A stretch of DNA of 64,000 bases from UKL13-3 sp044353855 (lineage in GTDB: Bacteria; Bacteroidota; Bacteroidia; UKL13-3). How positions within the stretch are numbered: position 1 is the stretch's first letter; each line of letters opens with the position of its first letter. The DNA lies in contig JBILBF010000002.1 of NCBI GenBank assembly GCA_044353855.1, positions 124,001 to 188,000 on the forward strand, read 5' to 3'. The notes below the pieces were generated by a model. The model did not search any database and was not told the DNA's origin. It saw nothing but the letters and a program-made list of their open reading frames with translations. A program made the translations under genes and the position numbers. Positions 18,269 to 27,059 of this stretch are shown one piece after another.

Positions 18269-20593
18269 ATGACTAATTTTAGCAAGCTAATTGGTGCAAT
18301 CATCATTGCCACCCTGTTTTTAATCCCTTGTAAATCAAATGCTCAATCCTCAACTGGTGAAGTAAGAGGGTTTGTATTTGATAAAGAAACTGGTGAACCT
18401 ATTATATACACCAATGTGTTTATTAGAGAGCTATTATTAGGAAAAGCAACTGATTTAAATGGCTTTTATGCCATTACTAAATTAAAACCACAAACCTATA
18501 TTATACAATGCTACTCTATTGGATATGATACTGCTACTGCATCCATTACAATATATGAAGGAAAAATTGTAACCCGAAATTTATACCTAAATAAGGTAAC
18601 AACTAGCCTTAAGGAGGTAAGTATAACTGCTGAAAAACAGAAAGCACAAACAGAAGTTAAAATATCTAATATTACCATAACTGCTAAAGACTTAAAACAA
18701 CTTCCATCATTTGGAGGTGAACCCGATTTGGTCCAATATTTACAAATCTTACCCGGTGTTGTATTTAGTGGCGATCAGGGTGGCCAGCTATACGTTAGAG
18801 GAGGGCCTCCTGTTCAAAATAAAGTTTTATTGGATGGAATGATTATCTATAATCCGTTTCACTCTATTGGGCTATTTTCAGTTTTTGATGCCGATATCAT
18901 GAGAAGTGCAGATGTTTTTGCTGGCGGATTTAATGCTCAATATGGCGGTAGAATTGGAGCTGTAATTGATGTGTCTACTCGCGAAGGAAATAAAAAGAGA
19001 TTTGGAGGTAAAGTTTCTGTTAATACGATTACCGCTAAACTACTACTAGAAGGACCATTGAGTAAATTTAACGATGGCAGCAGTTCTTCTTATATTGTTT
19101 CATGTAAAACTTCTTACCTAAATCAAACCTCCAAATACCTATATGGTTATGCTGATCCAGACAATAATAGAAATGGATTGCCATATAGCTTTACCGACTT
19201 ATATGGTAAATTATCCTTTATAGGTAACACAGGAAGCAAGCTTAATTTTTTTGGATTTAACAATAGAGATGTTGTTAATTTTCCTGAAACAAAATTTAAT
19301 TGGATGGCCAGTGGATTAGGTACCAATTTTTTTGTTTTGCCAGAAGGATCAACCGTTATTAATGGTAATGTTGCATACTCCAACTACCAAATGAGCCAAG
19401 AAAACGAAGGTGATAATGCTCCGAAAACTAGCAGCATTAGTGGATTTAATGTTGGCTTAAACTTTACATACTTTTTAGGTAAAGATGATATTAAATATGG
19501 GTTTGAAATCAATGGCTTTAAAACTGATTTTCAATATGTAAACGGGTATGGGAAATTATTGAAACAAGAAGAATCGACAACAGAACTTGCTGGTTTTATT
19601 AAATATAAAAAGAATTTTGGTCGATTAATAGTTGAACCTGGTTTTAGGATGCAAGCATACGCTTCGCTTGGTAATTATTCTTTTGAACCTCGTATTGGAT
19701 CAAAATATAATATAACCGATAGAATTAGGGTTAAAGCATCAGCTGGCTTGTATTCACAAAATTTAATCAGTGCAGTTTCCGATCAAGATGTTGTCAATTT
19801 ATTTTACGGATTCCTCTCGGGTCCAGAAGAAATTCCAGAATCATTTAATGGAAAGGAAGTAAAAAACAAATTACAAACGGCTATTCATTATGTAGGAGGA
19901 TTTGAATTTAATGTTGGCCAACATTCAGAGATCAATATTGAAGGTTTTTATAAAAACTTTACTCAACTAACCAATATCAATAGAGATAAAGCATTTGAAA
20001 ATAGCCCTGAGAATGCAAATATTCCCGAAAGATACAAGCAGAACTATATCATAGAAACAGGCAAAGCATATGGAGCAGACGCTACATTTAAATATGATTA
20101 TAAGAAGTTTTATTTCTGGGCAGTATACTCTCTCACTTTTGTTGACCGATTTGATGGACTGAGAACTTATTTCCCAAACTTTGATAGAAGACACAATATT
20201 AACTTAGTAGGAACCATAAACTGGGGCAATGAAAGTAGTTGGAGTTTTAACGCTCGTTGGAATTTTGGAAGTGGATTTCCATTTACGCAAACTCAAGGAA
20301 ATTTTGAAAAGTTAGATTTTAGCAAAGGTGTTTCAACAAATACACTTTCTCAAAACGGACAGTTGGGCACTTATTTTACAGATATTAATACGGGTCGATT
20401 ACCCTATTTCCACCGATTAGACTTATCACTGTCTAAAAAAATAAAATTAAATAACAGAAGCTTGCTCACGCTAACAGCCTCAGCTACCAACGTGTACAAC
20501 AGAGACAATATCTTTTTCTTCGACCGTCAGAACTTTAAGCGCATCAATCAGCTACCAATTATGCCCACATTGGGGATAAATTTGTCCTTCTAA
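18269..20593 (+). CDS. TonB-dependent outer-membrane receptor with carboxypeptidase-regulatory-like domain
   Basis: 774 residues. A signal peptide covers 1-25 (ending NAQS). Residues 29-115 form a CarboxypepD_reg-like beta-sandwich (GEVRGFVFDKETGEPI). The plug follows at about 125-235, with LQYLQILPGVVFSGD-like and GGQLYVRGGPPVQNKVLLDG elements, which are typical plug signatures. The rest is a 22-strand-type barrel ending in aromatic LGINLSF, a normal outer-membrane C-terminus. It would import a ligand using TonB. No SusD gene follows, so it is not a standard glycan SusCD pair; the next gene encodes a TPR protein. Substrate unknown. Confidence 0.85.
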   Translation: MTNFSKLIGAIIIATLFLIPCKSNAQSSTGEVRGFVFDKETGEPIIYTNVFIRELLLGKATDLNGFYAITKLKPQTYIIQCYSIGYDTATASITIYEGKIVTRNLYLNKVTTSLKEVSITAEKQKAQTEVKISNITITAKDLKQLPSFGGEPDLVQYLQILPGVVFSGDQGGQLYVRGGPPVQNKVLLDGMIIYNPFHSIGLFSVFDADIMRSADVFAGGFNAQYGGRIGAVIDVSTREGNKKRFGGKVSVNTITAKLLLEGPLSKFNDGSSSSYIVSCKTSYLNQTSKYLYGYADPDNNRNGLPYSFTDLYGKLSFIGNTGSKLNFFGFNNRDVVNFPETKFNWMASGLGTNFFVLPEGSTVINGNVAYSNYQMSQENEGDNAPKTSSISGFNVGLNFTYFLGKDDIKYGFEINGFKTDFQYVNGYGKLLKQEESTTELAGFIKYKKNFGRLIVEPGFRMQAYASLGNYSFEPRIGSKYNITDRIRVKASAGLYSQNLISAVSDQDVVNLFYGFLSGPEEIPESFNGKEVKNKLQTAIHYVGGFEFNVGQHSEINIEGFYKNFTQLTNINRDKAFENSPENANIPERYKQNYIIETGKAYGADATFKYDYKKFYFWAVYSLTFVDRFDGLRTYFPNFDRRHNINLVGTINWGNESSWSFNARWNFGSGFPFTQTQGNFEKLDFSKGVSTNTLSQNGQLGTYFTDINTGRLPYFHRLDLSLSKKIKLNNRSLLTLTASATNVYNRDNIFFFDRQNFKRINQLPIMPTLGINLSF

Positions 20594-20608
20594 AGATAAG
20601 CCCTCTCT

Positions 20609-20616
20609 TAGTTTTG
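20609..20616 (+). promoter_or_regulatory. Possible -7 box for the TPR gene
   Basis: TAGTTTTG is an exact TAnnTTTG match in the 54-base gap between the receptor and TPR genes, 31 bases before the ATG at 20648. The nearest TTTG upstream is 24 bases away, longer than normal, so the TPR/barrel pair may have its own promoter or be read through from the receptor. Confidence 0.4.
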
Positions 20617-20647
20617 AGCGTTATACGTTCAATTCAATTTTATAATC

Positions 20648-23600
20648 ATGCTAAGAAGGTTGTTATTTTCTCGAATTTACATTGCATTGTTAGTTGTTAC
20701 GGCAATATCGCCTCAATTACTTTTAGCTCAACGTACCGAAATTTATGAAACAGATTTGCGCTACTACAATCGTGCACTTGAACTGTACAATAAAGAAAAA
20801 TATGCAGTAGCTCAAAAACATTTTTTGTGGTATGCTCAATTTAGTAAAGACAGAGAAGCAAAAATAAATGCCACTTATTATGCTGGTGTATGTGCAATGG
20901 AACTATTTAATCCAGATGCAATTAACCTTTTAAACAGTGTAGCCATTAAATACCCTGAACATAATAAAGCACAACCAGCCACCTTTAATTTAGGTAAATA
21001 TTTTTACCGTATAAAAGATAATAAATCAGCTGTAAAATATTTAAACAGCATAAATCCTATTGCTCTCACTCCTACTCAAACAAGTGAATATTGGTTTATT
21101 AAGGGTTATTGTTTGTTTAAAATAGATCTGTTTGACGAATCGAAACTTGCATTTAAAAACATCAAAGATGAAGAAGGAAAATATTATGATGCCTCAAACT
21201 ACTATTATGGATATGTAGCATACAAACAAGGAAATCAGGATGAAGCATTAGAGCATTTTGGTAGAGCTCAAAAATCTAAAACATTTGGCCCATTATCTCA
21301 AGTATATATTGCTCAAATTTATTTTGCTCGAAAACAGTATTCAGAAGTTGTCTCATTTGCCGACACGATAAGTAATAAAGAAATTGTGTTTGATGTTGCA
21401 GGTATCGTTGGGCAATCCTATTATGAATTAAAAGAATACACAAAGGCCCTACCTTATCTTCAGCGTTATAACAGCAATCCACCTGTGAGCAAAACCAACA
21501 AAGATATTTACCGATTAGGGTATTGTTATTTAATAGCAGGTGAAAATGATAAAGCTATTGATCAATTAGGCAGTATCGCTTCTGAAAATGATACCATAGC
21601 ACAATTTGCAAGTTTCAATTTAGCACAAGCTTATTTAAAAAGCGATAAAAAGCCACAAGCACGAAACGCTTTTCATGCAGCATATAAACTGGGATTCAAT
21701 AAAGATATAACTGAACTCTCCTTGTTCAATTTTGCCAAACTCTCTTTTGAACTATCGTTTCAACAAGATGCCTTAAAAGATTTAGTCAAATTTGTAAATG
21801 ATTATCCAGAGTCGGAATACATTGATGAGGCGAACACTGCATTAGGCGAATTATTATTACATACAAAAAACTACAAGGATGCAATCAAAACATTGGAAAG
21901 CATTAAAAAGCCTACCAAAGAAAACAATGCAGCTTACCAAAGAGTTTGTTTTTACCGAGCTGAAGAACTTTATATTAACAACGACTACGTTAATAGTGAG
22001 GTCTATTTTGTGAAATCGTTACAATTTGATTTTGACAAACGTTTATTTGCATTAAGCCATTTTTGGATGGGTGAATTGTTGTATAAAAAAGGAGAATACT
22101 CAAGTTCATTAACACAATATAGTAAATTTCAACAGTTCCCAGAAATTAAAGAAAGCAGGTTTTTTTCAATGGCATATTACAACAAAGGATATGCTCAATT
22201 GAAACAAGAAAATTATGCACTTGCAATTGATGAGTTTAAAAAATACACAGAAACGGCCTATTCAAAAAATAATATCGAATCCTTTACAGATGCCTCTATG
22301 CGTATAGCAGATTGTTATTTTGTATTGCGTAATTATTCCAAAGCATTAGAAAGTTATGAAATGATTGTACTTAAAAAACTAATAGGTTCTGACTATGCAC
22401 TGTACCAACAATCCATGATTTTAGGAGTAGAAGGTAAATCTGCACAAAAAATAAATACCCTTAGTACATTAGTAAACAACTACTCCAAATCACAATATAT
22501 TGATGATGCTATTTTTGAAATGGCCAATGTAAACCTGCAAACAGAAAACTATTTAGAAGCGCTGCAAGGATTTCAAAATATCATAGATAATTATCCTCGG
22601 AGTAATTATATACGTAAATCAATGCTCAATAAAGGACTTTGTTATTATAATTCAAACAAAGATGAACAAGCTTTAGATGCCTTTAAGAAACTGATAACAG
22701 ATTACAGTACTAGCGATGAAGCTCGTAATGCTTTGGTTGTTATCAAAAATATTTTTATTGCTAAAGGAGAAGCAGATGAGTATTTAGCATATATCCAAGT
22801 TTTACCAAACGTAACAATATCTCCTACTTACCAAGATTCTATAACATATGAATCAGGATTTAACACTTATAAAAATGGTGAATGTGAAAAATCAATAAAA
22901 ACATTTGGCAACTATATTAAACGTTTTCCTGGCGGCTTTTTTATCCTGAAAGCTACATATTACAAAGCTGAATGTGATTTTAAATTAACTAATAACGATG
23001 CTGCTTTAATTGGTTATGAATACACTGCTGCTTATAATCGAAATGATTTTACAGAACGTAGTACGCGCCAATGTGCCATTTTATATTTCAACAAGAAAGA
23101 ATATGAAAAAGCGTTGACATACTATAGCTCATTAGAACGAATAGCTAGTACCAAAGACAACTTAACACTCTCATTATTGGGCCAACTTAGGTGTGCTAGT
23201 TTCTCTACTAATAACCCTATTGACAAAGCAGCTTCAGCAGCAACCAAATACCTCAACTCAGGCATTGTACAGAAGGATGGAATGATAGAAGCTAGAATGG
23301 CTTTGGCTCGGTTTTATTTGCAACAAAACAATTTAGACTCGGCATTGATTGAATACCAATTTGTATTAAAAGAAACAAAAAATATGCTTGCAGCAGAATC
23401 CAAGTTTCAAATTGCCTATATCCAATTCCAAAAAAAGGATTACAAAAAATCAAAGAAAACCATATTTGAGTTAAGTGATAATTTTAGCTCATATGAAAAC
23501 TGGACAGCCAAAGGCTTTCTAATTTTAGCTGAAATATACCATTTAGAAAAAGATAATTTTCAAGCAAAAGCAACATTGCAAAGTATTATAGAAAACTATG

Positions 23601-23719
23601 AGCCTAATGATAATATTAAGCAAGCAGCAATAGATAGAATGAAATCTATTATTGAAAGCGAAGAAAAGAATACACCAAAACAAAACATTGCACCCGAAAA
23701 AGAAATCCAACCAAACTAA
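20648..23719 (+). CDS. Large periplasmic tetratricopeptide-repeat protein
   Basis: 1023 residues. The N-terminus LLFSRIYIALLVVTAISPQLLLA is a signal peptide, so the protein is exported. Almost the whole chain is made of TPR and Sel1-like helical pairs, with recurring patterns such as ALELYNKEKYAVAQKHF, GYCLFKIDLFDESKLAFK, ALQGFQNIIDNYPRSNY and KGLCYYNSNKDEQALDAFK; I estimate 20 or more repeats. The tail is charged (EKNTPKQN). TPR solenoids bind partner proteins. Its stop overlaps the ATG of the beta-barrel gene (TAATG), implying the two products act together. No enzymatic motif is seen; function unknown. Confidence 0.8.
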   Translation: MLRRLLFSRIYIALLVVTAISPQLLLAQRTEIYETDLRYYNRALELYNKEKYAVAQKHFLWYAQFSKDREAKINATYYAGVCAMELFNPDAINLLNSVAIKYPEHNKAQPATFNLGKYFYRIKDNKSAVKYLNSINPIALTPTQTSEYWFIKGYCLFKIDLFDESKLAFKNIKDEEGKYYDASNYYYGYVAYKQGNQDEALEHFGRAQKSKTFGPLSQVYIAQIYFARKQYSEVVSFADTISNKEIVFDVAGIVGQSYYELKEYTKALPYLQRYNSNPPVSKTNKDIYRLGYCYLIAGENDKAIDQLGSIASENDTIAQFASFNLAQAYLKSDKKPQARNAFHAAYKLGFNKDITELSLFNFAKLSFELSFQQDALKDLVKFVNDYPESEYIDEANTALGELLLHTKNYKDAIKTLESIKKPTKENNAAYQRVCFYRAEELYINNDYVNSEVYFVKSLQFDFDKRLFALSHFWMGELLYKKGEYSSSLTQYSKFQQFPEIKESRFFSMAYYNKGYAQLKQENYALAIDEFKKYTETAYSKNNIESFTDASMRIADCYFVLRNYSKALESYEMIVLKKLIGSDYALYQQSMILGVEGKSAQKINTLSTLVNNYSKSQYIDDAIFEMANVNLQTENYLEALQGFQNIIDNYPRSNYIRKSMLNKGLCYYNSNKDEQALDAFKKLITDYSTSDEARNALVVIKNIFIAKGEADEYLAYIQVLPNVTISPTYQDSITYESGFNTYKNGECEKSIKTFGNYIKRFPGGFFILKATYYKAECDFKLTNNDAALIGYEYTAAYNRNDFTERSTRQCAILYFNKKEYEKALTYYSSLERIASTKDNLTLSLLGQLRCASFSTNNPIDKAASAATKYLNSGIVQKDGMIEARMALARFYLQQNNLDSALIEYQFVLKETKNMLAAESKFQIAYIQFQKKDYKKSKKTIFELSDNFSSYENWTAKGFLILAEIYHLEKDNFQAKATLQSIIENYEPNDNIKQAAIDRMKSIIESEEKNTPKQNIAPEKEIQPN

Positions 23720-25404
23720 TGATTACTAACATGAATAATGATACTTTTTTAACACCTGTAAAATATAGTCTTGCTGTAGTTTTGGTTGCTTTATGTATAA
23801 CCGTATTTGGACAAGACACCTTGCGAACAGATGTGGTCGATGTTGTAAAATCTTTTAAACCTATATTGAGTGAATCCATTAAAATACAGAGTAATCCTAA
23901 CCCTGAAATTCCTGAAACACAAAAACTAAATTTTTTGTACACCGTTCCCGAAAAAAGAATGGCTAATGCTCCTACTTTATACACCATCAAACCTTTGTCC
24001 CTAGGAACTTCATTGCTTCCAAAAATTAAAGGAAACTATACCCGATTGGGATATGGAAACTATAATACCCCACTACTAGAAACATACTTAGCTACAACCC
24101 GAAATAAAAACGTACAAACAGGTATCTTTTTAAAACATCTTTCTTCCAATCCTGATGGAGACCGAACATTTAGTAACAATACCGCATATGCTTATGGCAA
24201 ACGTTTTTTAGGAAAAGGAATATTGAGTAGTGATGTTTATTTTTACCGTAATGCTATTAATTTATATGGCGTAAAAAGAGAAGGAACTACAATAACAGAA
24301 GAAGATCTTATTAATTCTTTTAGCACATTAGATGCTAAACTAGGGTATCAAAATATCTTAAAAGATACAGCCAAACTTAGCTTTAATATAGATGGAGGAT
24401 TCTCTCACATGTATACATATAAAACTCGAGATGAAAGTGAAAACAACTTTTTTATCAACGGTAATTTTGGAAAAAGAATCAATGGAAATCCTTTAGATAT
24501 TAAGTTAGGCGTGACTTTAATGGGTATCAAAACTCCTTATATGGAGTATAACCGAACTTTTGTAGATATTCATCCACGATACCGGTTAAATATGAATTCA
24601 TTATATATCAATATAGGATTTAACTCTACTTTTTTTGGTGATACAAATGCTACTCAATTTTATTTTTTCCCAGTTGCAGAAGCTGGTTATGGTATTATCC
24701 AAAATAGCTTAACTGCCTATGTTGGGATTACAGGTAATTTGCAACGTAATACCTACCGAAGTATAAGTACCGAAAATCCATTTATTCGCACCATAGGAAA
24801 TTCCAACTCAACCGCATATGAACTATACAACACTGTAAATGCATTTGAGTTGTATGGAGGATTTAAAGGTATTATCAATCCTCAAACATCTTTTAACATT
24901 CATGCATCTTTGGCTAATATGCAAAATATGTTATTTTATTATGCTGATTCCGCAAAATTGAATAGCCAAACTGCCTTTTTTGATAAAGGAACATCAAGCT
25001 TATTTAACTTACGCACTGAATTGAACCATGATTTTGATGAACTATTTCAATTTGGATTTGTACTGAATTACTATAGCTATAGCCTCACCATTCCTGCACC
25101 CTACTCACGGCCTACTTTTACCACTCAATGGAATTTAGGATACAATATGAGTAATAAATTTTTATGGAAAGCTCAAGTATATACCATGAATAAAAGAGAA
25201 GGTGCAACGTTATTAAGTACCGAATTATCTGCTGTAAAATTAAAAGGAATAGTCGATTTAAACCTAGGATTGGATTATCGCTACACCAAAAACGTATCTT
25301 TATTTGTTAACCTAAATAATATTTCGAATAATCAATACCAACGTTGGACCAACATGCCTGTTTATGGGCTTAATATTATAGCTGGACTAACAGTAACATT
25401 TTAA
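23719..25404 (+). CDS. Outer-membrane beta-barrel protein, TonB-receptor-like, without an obvious plug
   Basis: 561 residues. A signal peptide spans about residues 10-34 (VVLVALCITVFGQ). A short periplasmic segment follows (VVDVVKSFKPILSESIKI), then beta-strand repeats typical of TonB-receptor barrels, with alternating aromatic/polar strands, ending in GLNIIAGLTVTF, a normal outer-membrane C-terminus. No plug motif (such as the 'VRGG' element) is visible, and there is no carboxypeptidase-like domain, so transport by the TonB mechanism is doubtful. It is translationally coupled to the TPR gene. I know this TPR-plus-barrel arrangement as recurrent in Bacteroidota, but know of no assigned function. 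Confidence 0.75.
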   Translation: MITNMNNDTFLTPVKYSLAVVLVALCITVFGQDTLRTDVVDVVKSFKPILSESIKIQSNPNPEIPETQKLNFLYTVPEKRMANAPTLYTIKPLSLGTSLLPKIKGNYTRLGYGNYNTPLLETYLATTRNKNVQTGIFLKHLSSNPDGDRTFSNNTAYAYGKRFLGKGILSSDVYFYRNAINLYGVKREGTTITEEDLINSFSTLDAKLGYQNILKDTAKLSFNIDGGFSHMYTYKTRDESENNFFINGNFGKRINGNPLDIKLGVTLMGIKTPYMEYNRTFVDIHPRYRLNMNSLYINIGFNSTFFGDTNATQFYFFPVAEAGYGIIQNSLTAYVGITGNLQRNTYRSISTENPFIRTIGNSNSTAYELYNTVNAFELYGGFKGIINPQTSFNIHASLANMQNMLFYYADSAKLNSQTAFFDKGTSSLFNLRTELNHDFDELFQFGFVLNYYSYSLTIPAPYSRPTFTTQWNLGYNMSNKFLWKAQVYTMNKREGATLLSTELSAVKLKGIVDLNLGLDYRYTKNVSLFVNLNNISNNQYQRWTNMPVYGLNIIAGLTVTF

Positions 25405-25409
25405 AACAA

Positions 25410-25440
25410 TTTGTGATTGTTGATAGAAAGTATATCTTAG
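25410..25440 (+). promoter_or_regulatory. Probable promoter of the lipoprotein gene
   Basis: TTTG (25410-25413), a 19-base spacer, then TATCTTAG (25433-25440), one mismatch to TAnnTTTG. It lies 26 bases before the ATG at 25467. Confidence 0.5.
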
Positions 25441-25466
25441 CATAACTAAACAAACTATCCTATCAA

Positions 25467-25997
25467 ATGAAAAAATCCATACTTGCCTTAACTTTTATTT
25501 TAACTGTAAGTGTTGCTATTTATTCCTGTTCTGAAAAAGAAGGGGTCAAAGAAGATCCAGCTCCAACAACTTCAACTACGGGTACTACAGGCAATCCTAT
25601 TCCAGTTCCAATTCCACTTGGTACGGATCAAATCCGAATTGATACCATTGTGACAAATTATGTGACTGAAGGATGTGCTGATGTAGCCGGACTTCCAAGC
25701 AGATGGTCATTGAACGCTAGCCAAATAAGTAAAGTAAGTAATACATTTATTGCCATGCTGGGTAAACAACCTGCTATTACAAAAGATTATACCATTATTA
25801 CAGGGACACCCGCTGCACAAAACACAAGTAATATTCAATTGAGTTTTAATTTTGATGCGCTCAGTTATATTGCTTCTGCTGGTATTGCCACTATCACTCG
25901 CAATGTTGATAGCACAACAGTATCCTTTAAAGATATCGTTTTTACTGCTACGGGTGGTCCAAATAAAACAATTAGTGGTAATTTTAAATGTCGATAA
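25467..25997 (+). CDS. Small secreted lipoprotein, function unknown
   Basis: 176 residues. The N-terminus MKKSILALTFILTVSVAIYSC ends in a lipobox-like IYSC, followed by SEKEG, so it is probably a lipoprotein. A Pro/Thr/Ser-rich linker (residues about 32-50) separates the anchor from the C-terminal domain, which contains AGLPSRWSLNASQISKV and may be beta-rich. I do not recognise a family. It has its own promoter-like sequence and is followed by a strong terminator. Confidence 0.7.
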   Translation: MKKSILALTFILTVSVAIYSCSEKEGVKEDPAPTTSTTGTTGNPIPVPIPLGTDQIRIDTIVTNYVTEGCADVAGLPSRWSLNASQISKVSNTFIAMLGKQPAITKDYTIITGTPAAQNTSNIQLSFNFDALSYIASAGIATITRNVDSTTVSFKDIVFTATGGPNKTISGNFKCR

Positions 25998-26016
25998 TTT
26001 AAACTACCCGAAGTTA

Positions 26017-26045
26017 AAAGCAGGACAATTATCCTGCTTTTTTTA
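26017..26045 (+). terminator. Rho-independent terminator after the lipoprotein gene
   Basis: An inverted repeat, AAAGCAGGA (from 26017) and TCCTGCTTT (to 26040), with a 6-base loop and followed by a T-run to 26044. It ends about 45 bases after the lipoprotein stop. Confidence 0.85.
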
Positions 26046-26094
26046 TGCTTATTATTTAATACATTGTAGTACATTCACTGTAAATAAGAGTCAT

Positions 26095-26598
26095 ATGAAT
26101 ACACATGAAGCTTCTCTAAATGCGCTAAAATGGCACAGGTTGAATGGTGAAAAAATAGACCAAGATATTGTAATTGAAGTTGAAGAACTTATTTTAAAAG
26201 AACGAGCTATGGGTAACAATATAAAAATATGTATCGGTACAGATTCTCAAGTTACTGCTGACGTAACTGAATTTGCAACAGTGATTGTATTTGTTAGACA
26301 AAAAAGAGGGGGTTACATGCTCATAAACGCTGAAAAAACAACATTAAAATTTAGCATTAAAGAACGCATGTTACATGAAGTTGCCAAATCAATTGATATT
26401 GCTTACCGCCTATGCGAACTGCTCGACAAATATAATATAGACCTCGAAGTTCATGCAGATATCAACACCAATCCAAACTTTAAATCAAATTCAGCATTGA
26501 GCGAAGCCATGGGTTATATCCTAAGTATGGGCTTTGTATTTAAAGCTAAACCCGATGCATTTGCAAGTTCCTATTGTGCCAATAAAATTGTGCATTGA
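26095..26598 (+). CDS. RNase H-fold protein of the YkuK (DUF458) family
   Basis: 167 residues from the ATG at 26095. Motifs: ICIGTDSQVTADVTEFATVI (a DSQ active-site-like strand near residue 42), RMLHEVAKSID, VHADINTNPNFKSN (second acidic segment) and SALSEAMGYILSMG. DUF458 proteins such as YkuK are predicted ribonuclease H-like nucleases of unknown biological role. The frame extends upstream through the terminator to 25852, but that would overlap the lipoprotein gene; the ATG gives a good family start. Confidence 0.8.
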   Translation: MNTHEASLNALKWHRLNGEKIDQDIVIEVEELILKERAMGNNIKICIGTDSQVTADVTEFATVIVFVRQKRGGYMLINAEKTTLKFSIKERMLHEVAKSIDIAYRLCELLDKYNIDLEVHADINTNPNFKSNSALSEAMGYILSMGFVFKAKPDAFASSYCANKIVH

Positions 26599-26641
26599 TG
26601 ATAAAAAATTACAACTATCAACTTAGCACTATTTAAACAAT

Positions 26642-26649
26642 TATATTTG
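26642..26649 (+). promoter_or_regulatory. -7 box directly before the 134-residue gene
   Basis: TATATTTG, an exact TAnnTTTG match, ends exactly 4 bases before the ATG at 26654. The transcript would be leaderless or nearly so. No good -33 box is seen. Confidence 0.55.
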
Positions 26650-26653
26650 CACT

Positions 26654-27058
26654 ATGTTAAAAGATATTGAACATCCCGTTTCTGAAGGAGTAACTATTTC
26701 AGCAATATATGAAATGGGAAATAATGAAGAAATGGTATGGAACATTTATATACTCAACTATAAAAGTTCAACCATAGAAGGTATTTTGGTTACCAGTAAA
26801 GGATATGGCCAACATGGAGAAGAAATAATCAAAACCTCTACCCTACGTCATTTTGTTCCCGAAATTGCTCCACAAATGGCAGCACGAATTGAACCTTTAC
26901 AAGAAGATGTTTTTGAACTTACCAATGAATATTTTGTAACCTATTACGAAGGCAATACCCTGTATGAACGAAAATTTGTATTTGAACCTTATGCCATTAA
27001 TATAAAAAAAACGGTACACATTACCTTTATGGGGCAATTTGGAATTGAAGTTGTTTAA
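26654..27058 (+). CDS. Conserved-looking hypothetical protein
   Basis: 134 residues, no signal peptide or membrane span, probably cytoplasmic. The composition is balanced and the sequence looks like one small beta-rich domain: VWNIYILNYKSSTIEGILVT, followed by GYGQHGEE and RHFVPEIAPQMAARIEPL. I do not recognise a named domain; similar short proteins of unknown function occur in Bacteroidota. It is convergent with pabB, the two stops lying 2 bases apart. A -7 box lies 4 bases before the start, so it is expressed on its own. Confidence 0.65.
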   Translation: MLKDIEHPVSEGVTISAIYEMGNNEEMVWNIYILNYKSSTIEGILVTSKGYGQHGEEIIKTSTLRHFVPEIAPQMAARIEPLQEDVFELTNEYFVTYYEGNTLYERKFVFEPYAINIKKTVHITFMGQFGIEVV

Positions 27059-27059
27059 G

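Noticed and set aside
25852..26094. N-terminal extension of the YkuK-like frame
   Set aside because: It would overlap the lipoprotein gene and run through a terminator; the ATG at 26095 gives the family start.
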